DNA of 64,000 nt from Cupriavidus sp. D39 (GTDB lineage: Bacteria > Pseudomonadota > Gammaproteobacteria > Burkholderiales > Burkholderiaceae). Shown one piece after another: positions 27,702-36,953 of the stretch. Made by a program: the position numbers and the translations under genes. Numbering within the stretch: position 1 is the first letter of the stretch; each line of letters starts with the position of its first letter. Below the pieces are notes generated by a model, which did no database searches, was not told the origin of the DNA, and worked only from the letters and a program-made list of their open reading frames with translations. The stretch covers positions 1,736,001-1,800,000 of the forward strand of contig NZ_JAPNLE010000009.1 of NCBI RefSeq assembly GCF_026627925.1, given 5' to 3'.

Positions 27702-29108
27702 TCAGGCAAGCCCCGCCTGGATGCGGCGCAGCACCGTATCGCGCCCAAACAGCTCCAGCACGGCATCGATGGCAGGCGTTTGCAACTGCCCCGCCACCAG
27801 CAGGCGGATCGGCATGGCCAGCTTGGGCATCTTCAGGCCGAACTCAGCCAGCACCGCCTTGAAGGCCGCGCTGATCTCGTCGCGCTTCCACTCGGTGAGC
27901 GCCGCCAGCCGCGCGGCCAGGGCCTGCAGCGCCGGCAGGATGTCGGCGTTGAGATGCTCCGCCTTGAGCGCCGGATCCGGCTGCGGCTCGCCACGGTAGA
28001 ACAGCAGTGCGGCCTGCGCCACGTCCTTCAGGGTATTCGCACGGTCCTTTACCAGCCCGATGACGCCTTCCAGGCTTGCACCTTCCACCTTGCCACCCAG
28101 CGCCTCGATGAACGGCTGGGTCAGCCCGGCCAGGCGTGCGTTGTCGCCAACCTTGATGTAGTGGTTGTTCAGCCAGGCCAGCTTTTCCGGGTTGTACTGC
28201 GCCGGCGACTTGCCCAGGTGCTCCAGGTCGAACCACTCCACGAACTGCTCGCGCGAGAAGATCTCCGCATCGCCGTGCGCCCAGCCCAGGCGGGCCAGGT
28301 AGTTGAGGACGGCCTCGGGCAGGTAGCCTTCGTCGCGGTAGCCCGTCACGGGCATGGCGCCATGGCGCTTGCTCATCTTCTCGCCCTGCTCGTTGAGCAC
28401 GGTCGGCAAGTGGGCGTACACGGGAGCAACGCCGCCCAGCGCACGGATGATGTTGATCTGGCGCGGGGTGTTGTTGACGTGGTCGTCGCCGCGGATCACG
28501 TGGGTGATGCGCATATCGAGATCGTCGATCACCACGCAGAAGTTGTAGGTCGGCGTGCCGTCAGGGCGGGCGATCACCAGGTCGTCCAGCTCGTCGTTGG
28601 AGATCTCGATCCGGCCCTTGACCGCGTCGTCCCAGACCACGCTGCCGCCAATCGGGTTCTTGAAGCGGATCACCGGCTGCACGCCGGCCGGCGGGGCCGG
28701 CAGGACCTTGCCCGGCTCGGGGCGCCAGAAGCCGTTGTAGCGCGGCTTCTCGCCCCGCTCGCGCTGCGCGTCGCGCAGCGCGTCGAGCTCTTCGGTGCTC
28801 ATGTAGCAGGGATAGGCCAGCTCGCTGTCCAGCATCTGCTTGACCACCTCGCGATAGCGGTCCATGCGCTCCATCTGGTAGAACGGGCCTTCATCGATAT
28901 CGAGATCGAGCCAGGCCATGCCTTCCAGGATCACGTCCACCGATTCCTGCGAAGAGCGTTCGACGTCCGTGTCCTCGATGCGCAGGATGAAATCGCCCTT
29001 CATGCGGCGCGCAAAGGCCCAGGGGTAGAGCGCGGAGCGAATATTGCCGAGGTGAATGAAGCCGGTCGGGCTCGGCGCGAAGCGGGTGCGGACGCGTTGT
29101 TGTGTCAT
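27702..29108 (-). CDS. gltX: Glutamyl-tRNA synthetase
   Basis: Charges tRNA-Glu (ATP-dependent, cytoplasmic). About 468 residues from ATG at 29108 ([10 protein letters not shown]); a TTG at 29123 would add five. The class I signatures are His-Leu-Gly-Asn (19-22, the HIGH motif) after Phe-Ala-Pro-Ser-Pro-Thr-Gly, and Lys-Met-Ser-Lys-Arg near 245-249. The zinc cysteines of some GltX types are not evident. No strong ribosome site is seen: a hairpin with a T-tract lies 14 bases upstream, and beyond it a group II intron separates the gene from the nearest TATAAT element. Confidence 0.96.
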   Translation of the reverse strand: MTQQRVRTRFAPSPTGFIHLGNIRSALYPWAFARRMKGDFILRIEDTDVERSSQESVDVILEGMAWLDLDIDEGPFYQMERMDRYREVVKQMLDSELAYPCYMSTEELDALRDAQRERGEKPRYNGFWRPEPGKVLPAPPAGVQPVIRFKNPIGGSVVWDDAVKGRIEISNDELDDLVIARPDGTPTYNFCVVIDDLDMRITHVIRGDDHVNNTPRQINIIRALGGVAPVYAHLPTVLNEQGEKMSKRHGAMPVTGYRDEGYLPEAVLNYLARLGWAHGDAEIFSREQFVEWFDLEHLGKSPAQYNPEKLAWLNNHYIKVGDNARLAGLTQPFIEALGGKVEGASLEGVIGLVKDRANTLKDVAQAALLFYRGEPQPDPALKAEHLNADILPALQALAARLAALTEWKRDEISAAFKAVLAEFGLKMPKLAMPIRLLVAGQLQTPAIDAVLELFGRDTVLRRIQAGLA

Positions 29109-29121
29109 ATAGGAATGAAAC

Positions 29122-29150
29122 AAAAAGCCCGCGCACGAATGCGCGCAGGC
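29122..29150 (-). terminator. Terminator-like hairpin directly upstream of gltX
   Basis: On the minus strand a 10-pair stem (GCCTGCGCGC / GTGCGCGGGC, loop ATTC) is followed by TTTTT at 29126-29122 and then, 13 bases on, the gltX ATG. It could end transcription from the intron side or act as an attenuator in the gltX leader. Confidence 0.7.
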
Positions 29151-29198
29151 CGGGTGTGGCGGGTAGGGACAGGGTCATTGCTGACCCGTCCCCCCTAA

Positions 29199-29232
29199 GA
29201 ACCGTACTTGCGAGTTTCCCCGCATACGGCTC
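29199..29232 (-). ncRNA. Group II intron domain V
   Basis: A 34-base hairpin, the catalytic heart of the ribozyme: 5' arm GAGCCGTATGCGGGG, a GAAA-type tetraloop region, and 3' arm CTCGCAAGTACGGTTC. It has the conserved bulge and lies just after the maturase stop, as expected. Confidence 0.9.
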
Positions 29233-29250
29233 AAGCCTTTCGAAATCCCC

Positions 29251-30954
29251 TCACATTGAGGGGGCCGGTTTCTTAACGGTTAGACCGTGGTTATGTACTT
29301 GGATGTGACAGTCTGGATGCAACAGTACCCGATTTCCTAGAGCGTCCGAGCCACCGTGTACACGATACTCAAGATGATGGTCATGCCACCCCGTCTCTTT
29401 GGTCATCCTGCACTGGCACAACGCACACAAGCCGTGCTGTGAAATGTACAACTTGATCCATTGCTTTCGGTGCGACATGCTATTCAACATGCGCTCCTGC
29501 TGCAAGGTCTCGCCATACCTCTCCTGCACCGGATCAAAGGGGTGGTAATCCCCTCGGACTTTCTGGTGGCGCCGGATGGGTGTTCGCGGTAGCGAGTACA
29601 ACTCCACCCTATCCTGATTGCCGTCGTCTCTCACTACTGTGGTTCCAAACACCCAACTTCGATCACCCGTGGATGCAAAGTACTTCTTGCGAATCCAGGT
29701 GGGAGTCTTGTTGGCGTGCCTCCGTTTCGCCCACCGCCATAGAGCACGAAATATGTCGTGTTCCAGACGGTTGAACGTGGCTTTTGCCACCACCGGGCTG
29801 TGATACTGCGCCCAGCCCCTCAGCAACGGGTTCAGCAGTAGGATGAGCTTCTCCTGCTGCACCGCTTTGTTAGCACTGATGACAGCCTTCACCTTGCGAT
29901 AGAACGTTTGCACGTTTTTCTTGCTTGGCTTGATGAGTAGCTTTCCCAGGTACTTCCGGAAATTCCACCCCAGAAAGTCAAAGCCGTTTGCGATGTTGAC
30001 GATTCGCGTTTTCTCCGTCGAAAGCGTCAGTCCCCGTACTGCAAGGAACTGCTCTACCCACGGTTTCACTTCATTCGCCAGCATCTCTTGCGAGGAACCG
30101 GTGATCACGAAGTCATCTGCGTATCGGACTACATTCACCTTCAGCTTCCGGAACTGGGCTACCCCGAGCGTTGCCTTCATATGGCTCAGCAGTTGCTCTT
30201 CCAGTCCGTTCAGCGCTACGTTTGCCAATGTCGGGGAGATGATGCCTCCCTGCGGCGTTCCAGCCTCGGTTGCCTGAAACTGGCCCTGAAATACCACGCC
30301 AGCCTTCAGCCACTTCCTCAGGATCGCTTTGTCCATTCGGACATTGCTCTCCAGCCAGTCATGACTGATATGGTCGAAACAGCCTTTGATATCCGCTTCC
30401 AGCACCCATTGGGCTGAGACCTTCTGTGACAAGGCCACGTATAGCTGGGACATGGCATCCAACGTGGAACGATTGAGCCGGAACCCATACGAGTTCGGAT
30501 CGCTCGTCCCTTCGGACACTGGTTCCAGCGCCAGCAGGTACAAGGCCTGCATGGCTCGATCCAACATGGTCGGAATGCCTAGTGGGCGCTCCTTCCCGTT
30601 GGCCTTAGGGATATAGACCCGCCGCAATGGCATGGGCCGATACCCTCGGCGTCTCAACCGCCCGATGGCTTCCCACCGGGCTTCAGGGGTGTCCCACAGC
30701 ACGCGATCAACGCCTGCTGTTTTCTTCCCACGATTTTCCGTCACTCGCCGTACCGCCGCTGCTTTGACGGACCACGAGCGGGTCAGGGATCTTTGCAAGG
30801 CTTTCACCCGGCGCCAATCCCCTTCCTTTGTAGCCTTCGCAATTCTGATCTGCATCTCTCGGACATTCCGTTCCACTCGACGCCAATCGATGGCGTTCCA
30901 GCGTTGCGGCTTGCCGGAGAGCGCAGAATCATCCTTGCAGATGATTGCTTCCAT
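29251..30954 (-). CDS. ltrA: Group II intron reverse transcriptase/maturase with HNH endonuclease
   Basis: Promotes intron splicing and copies the intron RNA into new DNA sites. 567 residues, full length. Reverse transcriptase blocks include Tyr-Ile-Pro-Lys-x-Asn-Gly-Lys-x-Arg-Pro-Leu-Gly-Ile-Pro (114-128), Gly-Thr-Pro-Gln-Gly-Gly (232-237) and the catalytic Tyr-Ala-Asp-Asp (278-281). A maturase domain follows (about 340-430). The C-terminus is an HNH endonuclease with Cys-Ala-Leu-Cys, His-Asp-His-His-Leu-Glu, Gly-Gly-Ser-Asp and Cys-His near 505-555. All catalytic residues are present, so the element may be active. The ATG follows a GGAGAGC ribosome site. Confidence 0.96.
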   Translation of the reverse strand: MEAIICKDDSALSGKPQRWNAIDWRRVERNVREMQIRIAKATKEGDWRRVKALQRSLTRSWSVKAAAVRRVTENRGKKTAGVDRVLWDTPEARWEAIGRLRRRGYRPMPLRRVYIPKANGKERPLGIPTMLDRAMQALYLLALEPVSEGTSDPNSYGFRLNRSTLDAMSQLYVALSQKVSAQWVLEADIKGCFDHISHDWLESNVRMDKAILRKWLKAGVVFQGQFQATEAGTPQGGIISPTLANVALNGLEEQLLSHMKATLGVAQFRKLKVNVVRYADDFVITGSSQEMLANEVKPWVEQFLAVRGLTLSTEKTRIVNIANGFDFLGWNFRKYLGKLLIKPSKKNVQTFYRKVKAVISANKAVQQEKLILLLNPLLRGWAQYHSPVVAKATFNRLEHDIFRALWRWAKRRHANKTPTWIRKKYFASTGDRSWVFGTTVVRDDGNQDRVELYSLPRTPIRRHQKVRGDYHPFDPVQERYGETLQQERMLNSMSHRKQWIKLYISQHGLCALCQCRMTKETGWHDHHLEYRVHGGSDALGNRVLLHPDCHIQVHNHGLTVKKPAPSM

Positions 30955-31886
30955 GCTGCTCTCCTATCTTGAGGATTACCCCAACATCAAGAGAGACAAC
31001 TTGCCCCCTAGGGGGCTCGTTGGCCCCCTAGGGGAAAAATTCACATTCAAGCGAGGTCTGTCAGTCGTCTTGCGACGAAAGACCAGTTGGAAGTCTGCCC
31101 GCTTTCGCGTGGAGTGATGTTGCAACCCCTATCCGAACCATTACAGCCCGGCATTCGCTTTTTCCAACCTCCCATACCCGCACAACCGACAGCGTCCCTT
31201 ACGGTTCGCCTGCCGAAGTCAACTGCGTTTCGGCGGCCATACGGGCTTACTGCGTTCCCTGCACGTTACAAGACCGGGTTAGGGCCTGCCTATTCGCCGG
31301 TGGTCCAATGACGACGTATCCCAAGATCCTAGCGGGATAACCGACCACGTACCTTTTGGTTGATGCCTAACAGCAGCTTTGGCACCGCAATGCTTACGAC
31401 GTTTATCAGCAGTTCACTTAAGTTACCCATGCCAGTCAGCCTAGCTCCTCAACCCCAGTGCTGCTTGGAGTCTCTACAGTTCTACCTCACGGACGAACCG
31501 CACCCTTGCGGGGGCTACATTGTCAGGAAAGCTTCACACCCCACCGTTACCAGTGACGCATGTCTCCCTAGGCTACTGCTAGTCGCATAGCAGGTTCTCT
31601 ATCGGGGGCAGCCTCGCGGCTGGCTCCGACCGAACCATAACGCGCAGAGCTTATCGCCCTGATCTTCTTACCCACTCTTGCGGGTCAAAACGTCGCGCAC
31701 ACCTTCGCCTTATGGGCGAAGACATCCGCCCCTGGCGTAGTATGACGATCGTCAGCTCATACTCAGGCACTACGCCTGAGGAACTACCATTGCAGAGACG
31801 ACTCAGGGTAAACCCCAGTCGTTACGTTTAAGTTGCGGCCGAGGCCGCTGCGAGTTCAAGGCTCTCGCATCGCACAGGATCGCCGC

Positions 31887-31892
31887 ATTATA
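31887..31892 (-). promoter_or_regulatory. TATAAT element just upstream of the group II intron
   Basis: A perfect -10 box on the minus strand lies six bases from the proposed 5' exon bases. No matching -35 box is evident. If it is the gltX promoter, transcription starts within a few bases of the intron. Confidence 0.5.
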
Positions 31893-32073
31893 GCAAGCAG
31901 GGCGTGGCAGCCCGCCCCGCCCTGCCTCGGAATGCCCAGCCGCGCGGAATCATTTATGCTCTGCCCGGTCTGAATGCTGTCGCGCGGGACGCGTGGCCAG
32001 CGCGGACGGCACATTCCTGCCGTCACGCGCGCTGGTTGTGACGACTGCGCCATTTCCCTTCCCTCGGTTATCC

Positions 32074-33015
32074 ATGCAACGACGCAACTTCCTTGGCGCC
32101 GGCGCGGCAGCGCTGCTGGCTGCCTGTTCCTTTGGCCCCAAGCCGGGCGCCCTCACCGCCACGCCGGAAACACCGGCCGTGCTGCCCGCGGCCCCGCCTC
32201 GTCCCATCAAGATCGGCCTCGCGCTTGGCGGGGGCGCCGCGCGCGGGTTCGCCCATATCGGCGTGATCAAGGCACTCGAGGCCCAGGGCATCCACCCGGA
32301 CCTCGTCACCGGCACCAGCGCGGGTGCGGTGGTCGCGGCGCTCTACGCTTCAGGCATGAGCGGCTTCCAGCTCAACAAGCTGGCGCTGACGATGGACGAA
32401 GCCGCCATCGCCGACTGGGCCCTGCCCTTCGGCACCCGTTTCGGCGGCTGGCTCAAGGGCGAGGCGCTGCAGAACTACATCAACAAGCTGATCGCCAATC
32501 GCCCCATCGAGTCCATGAAGCTGCCGCTGGGCATCGTCGCCACCGATCTCAAGACCGGCCAGGGGATCCTGTTCCGGCGCGGCAACACGGGCCAGGCGGT
32601 GCGCGCATCGAGCAGCGTGCCGGGGGTGTTCCAGCCAGTCTCGATCCAGGGACATGATTATGTGGACGGCGGACTGGTCGAGCCCGTGCCGGTGGATTCC
32701 GCGCGCACCATGGGCGCGGACTTCGTGATCGCCGTGAATATCTCCGCCGAGCCTTCCAGCCAGAAGAGCAACGGCCAGAGCGGCGTATTGCTGCAGACCA
32801 CCGCCATCATGGGGCAGTCGATCAGCAAGATGGCGCTGGCGCGGGCCGACGTGGTGATCCGCCCCGACCTGCCGGACATGGGCGGCAGCGACTTCGCCTC
32901 ACGCAACCGCGCCATCCTGGCCGGAGAGCAAGCCGCCGCCGCCGTGATGGCTAGCCTGCGCGACAAGCTGGCCCAGGCTCGGCTGCGGCCCGCCGGGACG
33001 GTGGCCGCGCAGTAA
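32074..33015 (+). CDS. Patatin-like phospholipase lipoprotein (RssA-like)
   Basis: Predicted lipid acyl hydrolase anchored to the membrane. 313 residues from ATG at 32074. The start has Arg-Arg-Asn-Phe-Leu and the lipobox Leu-Ala-Ala-Cys (Cys18), so it is a lipoprotein, possibly exported by Tat. The patatin core shows the oxyanion loop Gly-Gly-Gly-Ala-Ala-Arg-Gly (52-58), the nucleophile Gly-Thr-Ser-Ala-Gly (Ser82) and the catalytic Asp-Gly-Gly near 204. Length and order match the family. It is followed by a two-way terminator shared with the convergent NlpC/P60 gene. Confidence 0.92.
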   Translation: MQRRNFLGAGAAALLAACSFGPKPGALTATPETPAVLPAAPPRPIKIGLALGGGAARGFAHIGVIKALEAQGIHPDLVTGTSAGAVVAALYASGMSGFQLNKLALTMDEAAIADWALPFGTRFGGWLKGEALQNYINKLIANRPIESMKLPLGIVATDLKTGQGILFRRGNTGQAVRASSSVPGVFQPVSIQGHDYVDGGLVEPVPVDSARTMGADFVIAVNISAEPSSQKSNGQSGVLLQTTAIMGQSISKMALARADVVIRPDLPDMGGSDFASRNRAILAGEQAAAAVMASLRDKLAQARLRPAGTVAAQ

Positions 33016-33062
33016 GGGCGGGCGCACGTGCCGCCGGGCGGCGGCACCCATGAAGAAAATGA

Positions 33063-33087
33063 AAAAGGACTGCGTGGCAGTCCTTTT
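33063..33087. terminator. Bidirectional terminator between the patatin and NlpC/P60 genes
   Basis: Stem GGACTGC (33067-33073) / GCAGTCC (33077-33083) with AAAA before and TTTT after, so it works in both directions between two convergent genes. Confidence 0.85.
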
Positions 33088-33120
33088 CTTTGACCTGTGC
33101 GGACCGCGTCCGCCTGTCGA

Positions 33121-33807
33121 TCAGCCGCCGTAGAGCGAACGGCCACCAGCGTTGGGGTCGAAGCGCTTCAGGGTCTCGACCATATTGCCAAGGTTGTTGG
33201 CGCTGCCGCTGTCCTGCGGCGCATCGTCGATACGGCGCGCGCCGTTGTAGCGCGTCACCCAATATGAGGCGCGCATGTCGTCGACACGGATCTTGCTGCC
33301 GGTGGACGGCGCGTGCACGAACTTGTTGTCGCCGATGTAGATACCAACGTGCGAGAAGGTATGGCGCATGGTGTTGAAGAACACCAGGTCGCCGGGACGC
33401 AGGTCGTTGGAAGCCACCGTGGTGCCGACCTGGCTCATTTCAACCGAGCGGCGCGGCAGCACAAAGCCAAAGGTGTCGTTGAACACGTAGCGAACGAAGC
33501 CGCTGCAGTCCAGGCCCGATTCGGGGCTGTTGCCACCAAAGCGGTAGCGCACGCCGATCAGCCCGAGGGCGTTCATGACTAGGTCGCCGGCCTTGCTGGC
33601 CACATGGCTGGTGGAGCTCATGACCGAAGAGAGCAAGCCGCGCTTGCCTTCCGGATGCGGCTCTGCGCTCAGTTCGGTACGTGCGTCGATGCGGGCGTCG
33701 GGATCCTTGAAGACCGTATCAGCCAGCACTCCATTCGATAGAGTGGCACCGCAGGCAATGGCAATTCCTACGGCGCCGCGCGCCAGGGAATGAAGCATTC
33801 GCTGCAT
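33121..33807 (-). CDS. Secreted NlpC/P60 cell-wall hydrolase (C40 family)
   Basis: Probably cleaves peptide cross-bridges of peptidoglycan in the periplasm. 228 residues with a signal peptide (about 1-29, ending Val-Leu-Ala). The catalytic cysteine is in Gly-Leu-Asp-Cys-Ser-Gly-Phe-Val (Cys101), the histidine in Phe-Ser-His-Val-Gly-Ile-Tyr (His153), and a third polar residue is His165 in Phe-Val-His-Ala-Pro-Ser-Thr-Gly. The Arg-Pro-Gly-Asp-Leu-Val-Phe-Phe box precedes the histidine as usual. A good promoter lies 164 bases upstream (33971-33999). Confidence 0.93.
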   Translation of the reverse strand: MQRMLHSLARGAVGIAIACGATLSNGVLADTVFKDPDARIDARTELSAEPHPEGKRGLLSSVMSSTSHVASKAGDLVMNALGLIGVRYRFGGNSPESGLDCSGFVRYVFNDTFGFVLPRRSVEMSQVGTTVASNDLRPGDLVFFNTMRHTFSHVGIYIGDNKFVHAPSTGSKIRVDDMRASYWVTRYNGARRIDDAPQDSGSANNLGNMVETLKRFDPNAGGRSLYGG

Positions 33808-33970
33808 TGGTTCTCCTGATGAATCGTTCTAGACCAGGCCCGGGGAAACACACCGGGCGGGCTTGAAATCAATGGGATGACTCGCATGCAAAAAGCGGAC
33901 CAAGTGATGCAAACCACTCGCCACACGCATAAGAGACGCGCGAACCACCCCCGAAAATAGTTCTCGCCGG

Positions 33971-33999
33971 ATGGTATAAGGTTGTCATCCACATGTCAA
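33971..33999 (-). promoter_or_regulatory. Sigma-70 promoter of the NlpC/P60 gene
   Basis: On the minus strand TTGACA (33999-33994) and TACCAT (33976-33971) are 17 bases apart. It lies between yejF and the hydrolase gene, both leftward. Confidence 0.6.
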
Positions 34000-34093
34000 A
34001 GTTCGTTACAAAATTCAGATAAAAGGCTTTGCAATCAAGGCTATACGACGAAAGTCGCAGAAGCTTTCTCGGTTTGATTATGTCAACCGCAGG

Positions 34094-35829
34094 TCAATCG
34101 GGTGACACCCTGAGTTCGGCCGCACCAATTTGTGGCAGCGTCGGGTCGCTTGCACCAATTTCGGCCGCGATCATGAGCTTGCGGGTGTATGCGTGCTGTG
34201 GAGCACCCAGGACAGCCTCGGTATCCCCCGCCTCGACCACCTCGCCGGACTTCATCACGATGACCCGGTGCGCCATGGCGCGGATCACCGCCAGGTCGTG
34301 GCTGATGAAGAGATAGCTCAGGTTGTATTTGCGCTGCAGCTGCGACAGGAGCGCGAGCACCTGCTGCTGGATGGACACGTCGAGCGCCGATGTGGGTTCG
34401 TCGAGCACCAGCACCTGCGGCTTGAGGATCAGCACGCGCGCGATGGCAACGCGCTGGCGCTGGCCGCCGGAGAACTCGTGCGGATACCGCCCGAGGGCAG
34501 TGCGGTCCATGCCGACCTCGCGCAGCGCCTCGGTGACGCGCTGGCGCATGGCATCGCGCGACAGGCCCGGCTGGTGCAGGGCCAGGCCCTCCCCACGATC
34601 TGCTCGATGGTCATGCGCGGCGACAGCGAGCCGAACGGGTCCTGGAACACCACCTGCAAGCGCGATCGCAACGTGCTGCGCTCGCGCCGGGAGACCTCGT
34701 CCAGGCTCTTGCCCAGGAACTGGATATCCCCGGCGCCGCGGCGCTGCAGGTTCAGCACGGCATGGGCCAGCGTGGTCTTGCCCGAGCCCGACTCGCCCAC
34801 GATGCCGATGGTCTCACCCTCGCGCAGCGCGAAATTCACGTCCTTGACCGCGGCAAACTGGTCACGGCCAAACCACCCGGCCAGGCCGCGGCGCTTACGC
34901 GCATAGTTCACGCACAAGCCGCGCGCCTCCAGCAACACCGGCGCGAGCGGTACCAGCGGCAGCACCTCGCGGCGCGGCCGGCTGTCGATCAGCTTACGGG
35001 TGTACGGGTGCTGGGGCGCAGCGAAGACCGCGGCGGTCTCGCCCACCTCGACCAGCACGCCCTTCTCCATCACCCCCACCCGCTGGGCGAAGGCCCGCAC
35101 CAGGTTGAGGTCATGCGTGATCAGCATGACTGCCATGCCGAACTCCGCCTGCAGGTCGCGCAGCAGCTCCAGGATCTGGACGCGAATGGTGACGTCCAGC
35201 GCCGTGGTGGGCTCGTCGGCGAGCAGCAGCTTGGGCCGGCAGGCGAGCGCCATGGCGATCATGGCGCGCTGGCGCTGGCCGCCCGAAAGCTGGTGGGGAA
35301 AGCTGTCGAAACGGTGAGCTGCGTCGCTGATGCCCGTGCGCTCCAGCAGCGCGATGGCGCGCTCGCGCGCCGCGCGCCGGTCCAGGCCCTCATGCAGCGC
35401 CAGCGTCTCCACGATCTGGTTGCCGATCGTGTAGAGCGGGTTGAGCGCGGTCATCGGCTCCTGGAAGATCATGGCGATGTCGGCGCCGCGGATGCCGCGC
35501 ATCTCGCGCCCCGACACCTTGAGCAGGTCGCGCCCCTCGAAGCGCACCGAGCCCTGGTAGCGCGCGTCCTCCACCAGGCGCAGCATGGCCAGCGCCGTGA
35601 CCGTCTTGCCCGAGCCGGACTCGCCCACCAGCGCGAAACGCTCGCCGGCACGCAGGTCGAAGCTGACATCGCGCACCGCCCGGGTGGCATCCTCGCCATG
35701 GCCAAAGGTGACCGACAAGCGGTCGATGCACATCAGCGGGCCGCCTGCATCGCCTTTGGCTTGCGCGGGTTGCGTTGGGTCCATGGCGCTGGCCTGCGTG
35801 GCCTGCGTGGCTTGTTGCAGTGCGCTCAT
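34094..35829 (-). CDS. yejF: Dipeptide/oligopeptide ABC transporter, double ATPase subunit
   Basis: Energises peptide uptake by YejABE. One polypeptide (about 578 residues expected) carries two ATPase domains, each with Walker A Gly-Glu-Ser-Gly-Ser-Gly-Lys-Thr and signature Ser-Gly-Gly-Gln-Arg-Gln-Arg. Walker B is Leu-Leu-Leu-Ala-Asp-Glu-Pro in the first and Val-Leu-Val-Leu-Asp-Glu-Pro in the second. ATG at 35829 overlaps the yejE stop by four bases. The frame breaks at CCCC 34591-34594; one added base continues Glu-Gln-Ile-Val-Gly-Glu-Gly-Leu into the second domain, so the gene is probably intact. Confidence 0.9.
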
Positions 35830-36953
35830 GACGCCGCCTCGGCTGCGGGCGAACCCTCCGGCGCCTTCGGCTCTACACGGCCGCGCAGCTGGGCCAGGCC
35901 CAGGCGCGTATCGAAGGCGTCGCGCAGCGCGTCGCCCATGAACGTCAGCAGCAATAGCGTCACCACCAGCACGGCAAAGGTCGACAAGGAAATCCACCAG
36001 GCATCGAGGTTGGCCTTGCCCTGCGCCAGCAGCTCGCCCAGGCTCGGCGTGGTGGGCGGCACGCCCAGGCCGAGGAAGTCGAGGCTGGTCAGGGCCAGGA
36101 TGGCAGCGCTCATGCGGAATGGCAGGAAGGTGATGACCGGCGTCAGGCTGTTGGGCAGGATATGGCGCCACATGATCTGTACATTGGACAGTCCCAGCGC
36201 CCGCGCCGCCTTGACGTAGTCGAGCGAGCGGTTGCGATAGAACTCGGCGCGAACATAGTCGGACAGACCCATCCAGCCGAACAGCGAAAGCAGGATGATC
36301 AGCAGCGCCAGGCTCGGCGTGAAGATCGAGGCGAAGATGATCAGCAGGTAGAGCTCGGGCATCGAACTCCAGATCTCGATGGCACGCTGCGAGATCAGGT
36401 CGAAGCGCCCGCCGAAGAATCCCATCAGGGCGCCCGTCAAGGTGCCGATCACCACGCCGATCAACGTCAGCGCCAGGCTGAACAGCACCGAGACGCGGAA
36501 CCCATAGAGCAGCCGCGCCAGCACATCGCGCCCGCGATCGTCGGTGCCCAGCCAGTTCTCCGCCGAAGGCGGCGCCGGGTTGGGCTCCTTGGAGAAATAG
36601 TTGAGCGAATCGTATGAGTACCGGTTGGGCGGGAAGATCGCGAAATTGCCGTTGCTGGTGATGCGGTCGCGGATAAACGGATCGAGATAGTCAGCCTTGG
36701 TGGGAAAGTCCCCGTCGAACGTGCTCTCGGCGTAGGTCTTGACGATAGGGAAATACCACTCGCCCTTGTACTTCACCACCAGCGGCCGGTCGCTGGACAA
36801 GGTCTCGGCGACCATGCTCAGCAGGAAAATGGCGACGAACAGGATCAGGCTCCAGTAGCCCAGGCGGTTGCGGCGAAAGCGTTGCCAGGCGCGCTGGCGC
36901 GGCGACGGGGAATGCGGCAGCCCATTGGGGAGCGTGCGCGAGCTGAATTTCAT
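35826..36953 (-). CDS. yejE: Peptide ABC transporter permease YejE
   Basis: Inner-membrane permease of the YejABEF importer. 375 residues from ATG at 36953, which overlaps the yejB stop (ATGA). There is one N-terminal helix (about 30-50), a long periplasmic loop, then five helices in the permease core. The EAA-type loop that contacts the ATPase reads Tyr-Val-Lys-Ala-Ala-Arg-Ala-Leu-Gly-Leu-Ser near 245-256. The family's long loop between helices 1 and 2 is present. Overlaps at both ends show tight translational coupling. Confidence 0.93.
   Translation of the reverse strand: MKFSSRTLPNGLPHSPSPRQRAWQRFRRNRLGYWSLILFVAIFLLSMVAETLSSDRPLVVKYKGEWYFPIVKTYAESTFDGDFPTKADYLDPFIRDRITSNGNFAIFPPNRYSYDSLNYFSKEPNPAPPSAENWLGTDDRGRDVLARLLYGFRVSVLFSLALTLIGVVIGTLTGALMGFFGGRFDLISQRAIEIWSSMPELYLLIIFASIFTPSLALLIILLSLFGWMGLSDYVRAEFYRNRSLDYVKAARALGLSNVQIMWRHILPNSLTPVITFLPFRMSAAILALTSLDFLGLGVPPTTPSLGELLAQGKANLDAWWISLSTFAVLVVTLLLLTFMGDALRDAFDTRLGLAQLRGRVEPKAPEGSPAAEAAS

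Larger units (their letters stand above)
29156..31875 (-). mobile_element. Group II intron, chloroplast-like class, with internal maturase gene
   Basis: A self-splicing retroelement of about 2.7 kb in the same direction as gltX. The proposed 5' end is GTGCG at 31875-31871, matching the GUGYG consensus. Domains I-III fill about 31875-31000, the maturase gene lies in domain IV, domain V is at 29232-29199, and domain VI with a bulged A runs to a proposed AC end at 29156. The six exon bases before the intron (GATCCT, 31881-31876) are perfectly complementary to AGGATC inside domain I (31330-31325), a candidate IBS1-EBS1 pair. Ends are predictions: GTGTG near 31702 is an alternative start, and the 3' end could shift by several bases. 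Confidence 0.85.

Noticed and set aside
31700..31875. A structured RNA such as 6S RNA interrupted by the intron
   Set aside because: The chain of hairpins after TATAAT first suggested a separate RNA gene. GTGCG at 31875 and the GATCCT/AGGATC exon-intron pairing make it better explained as intron domain I.
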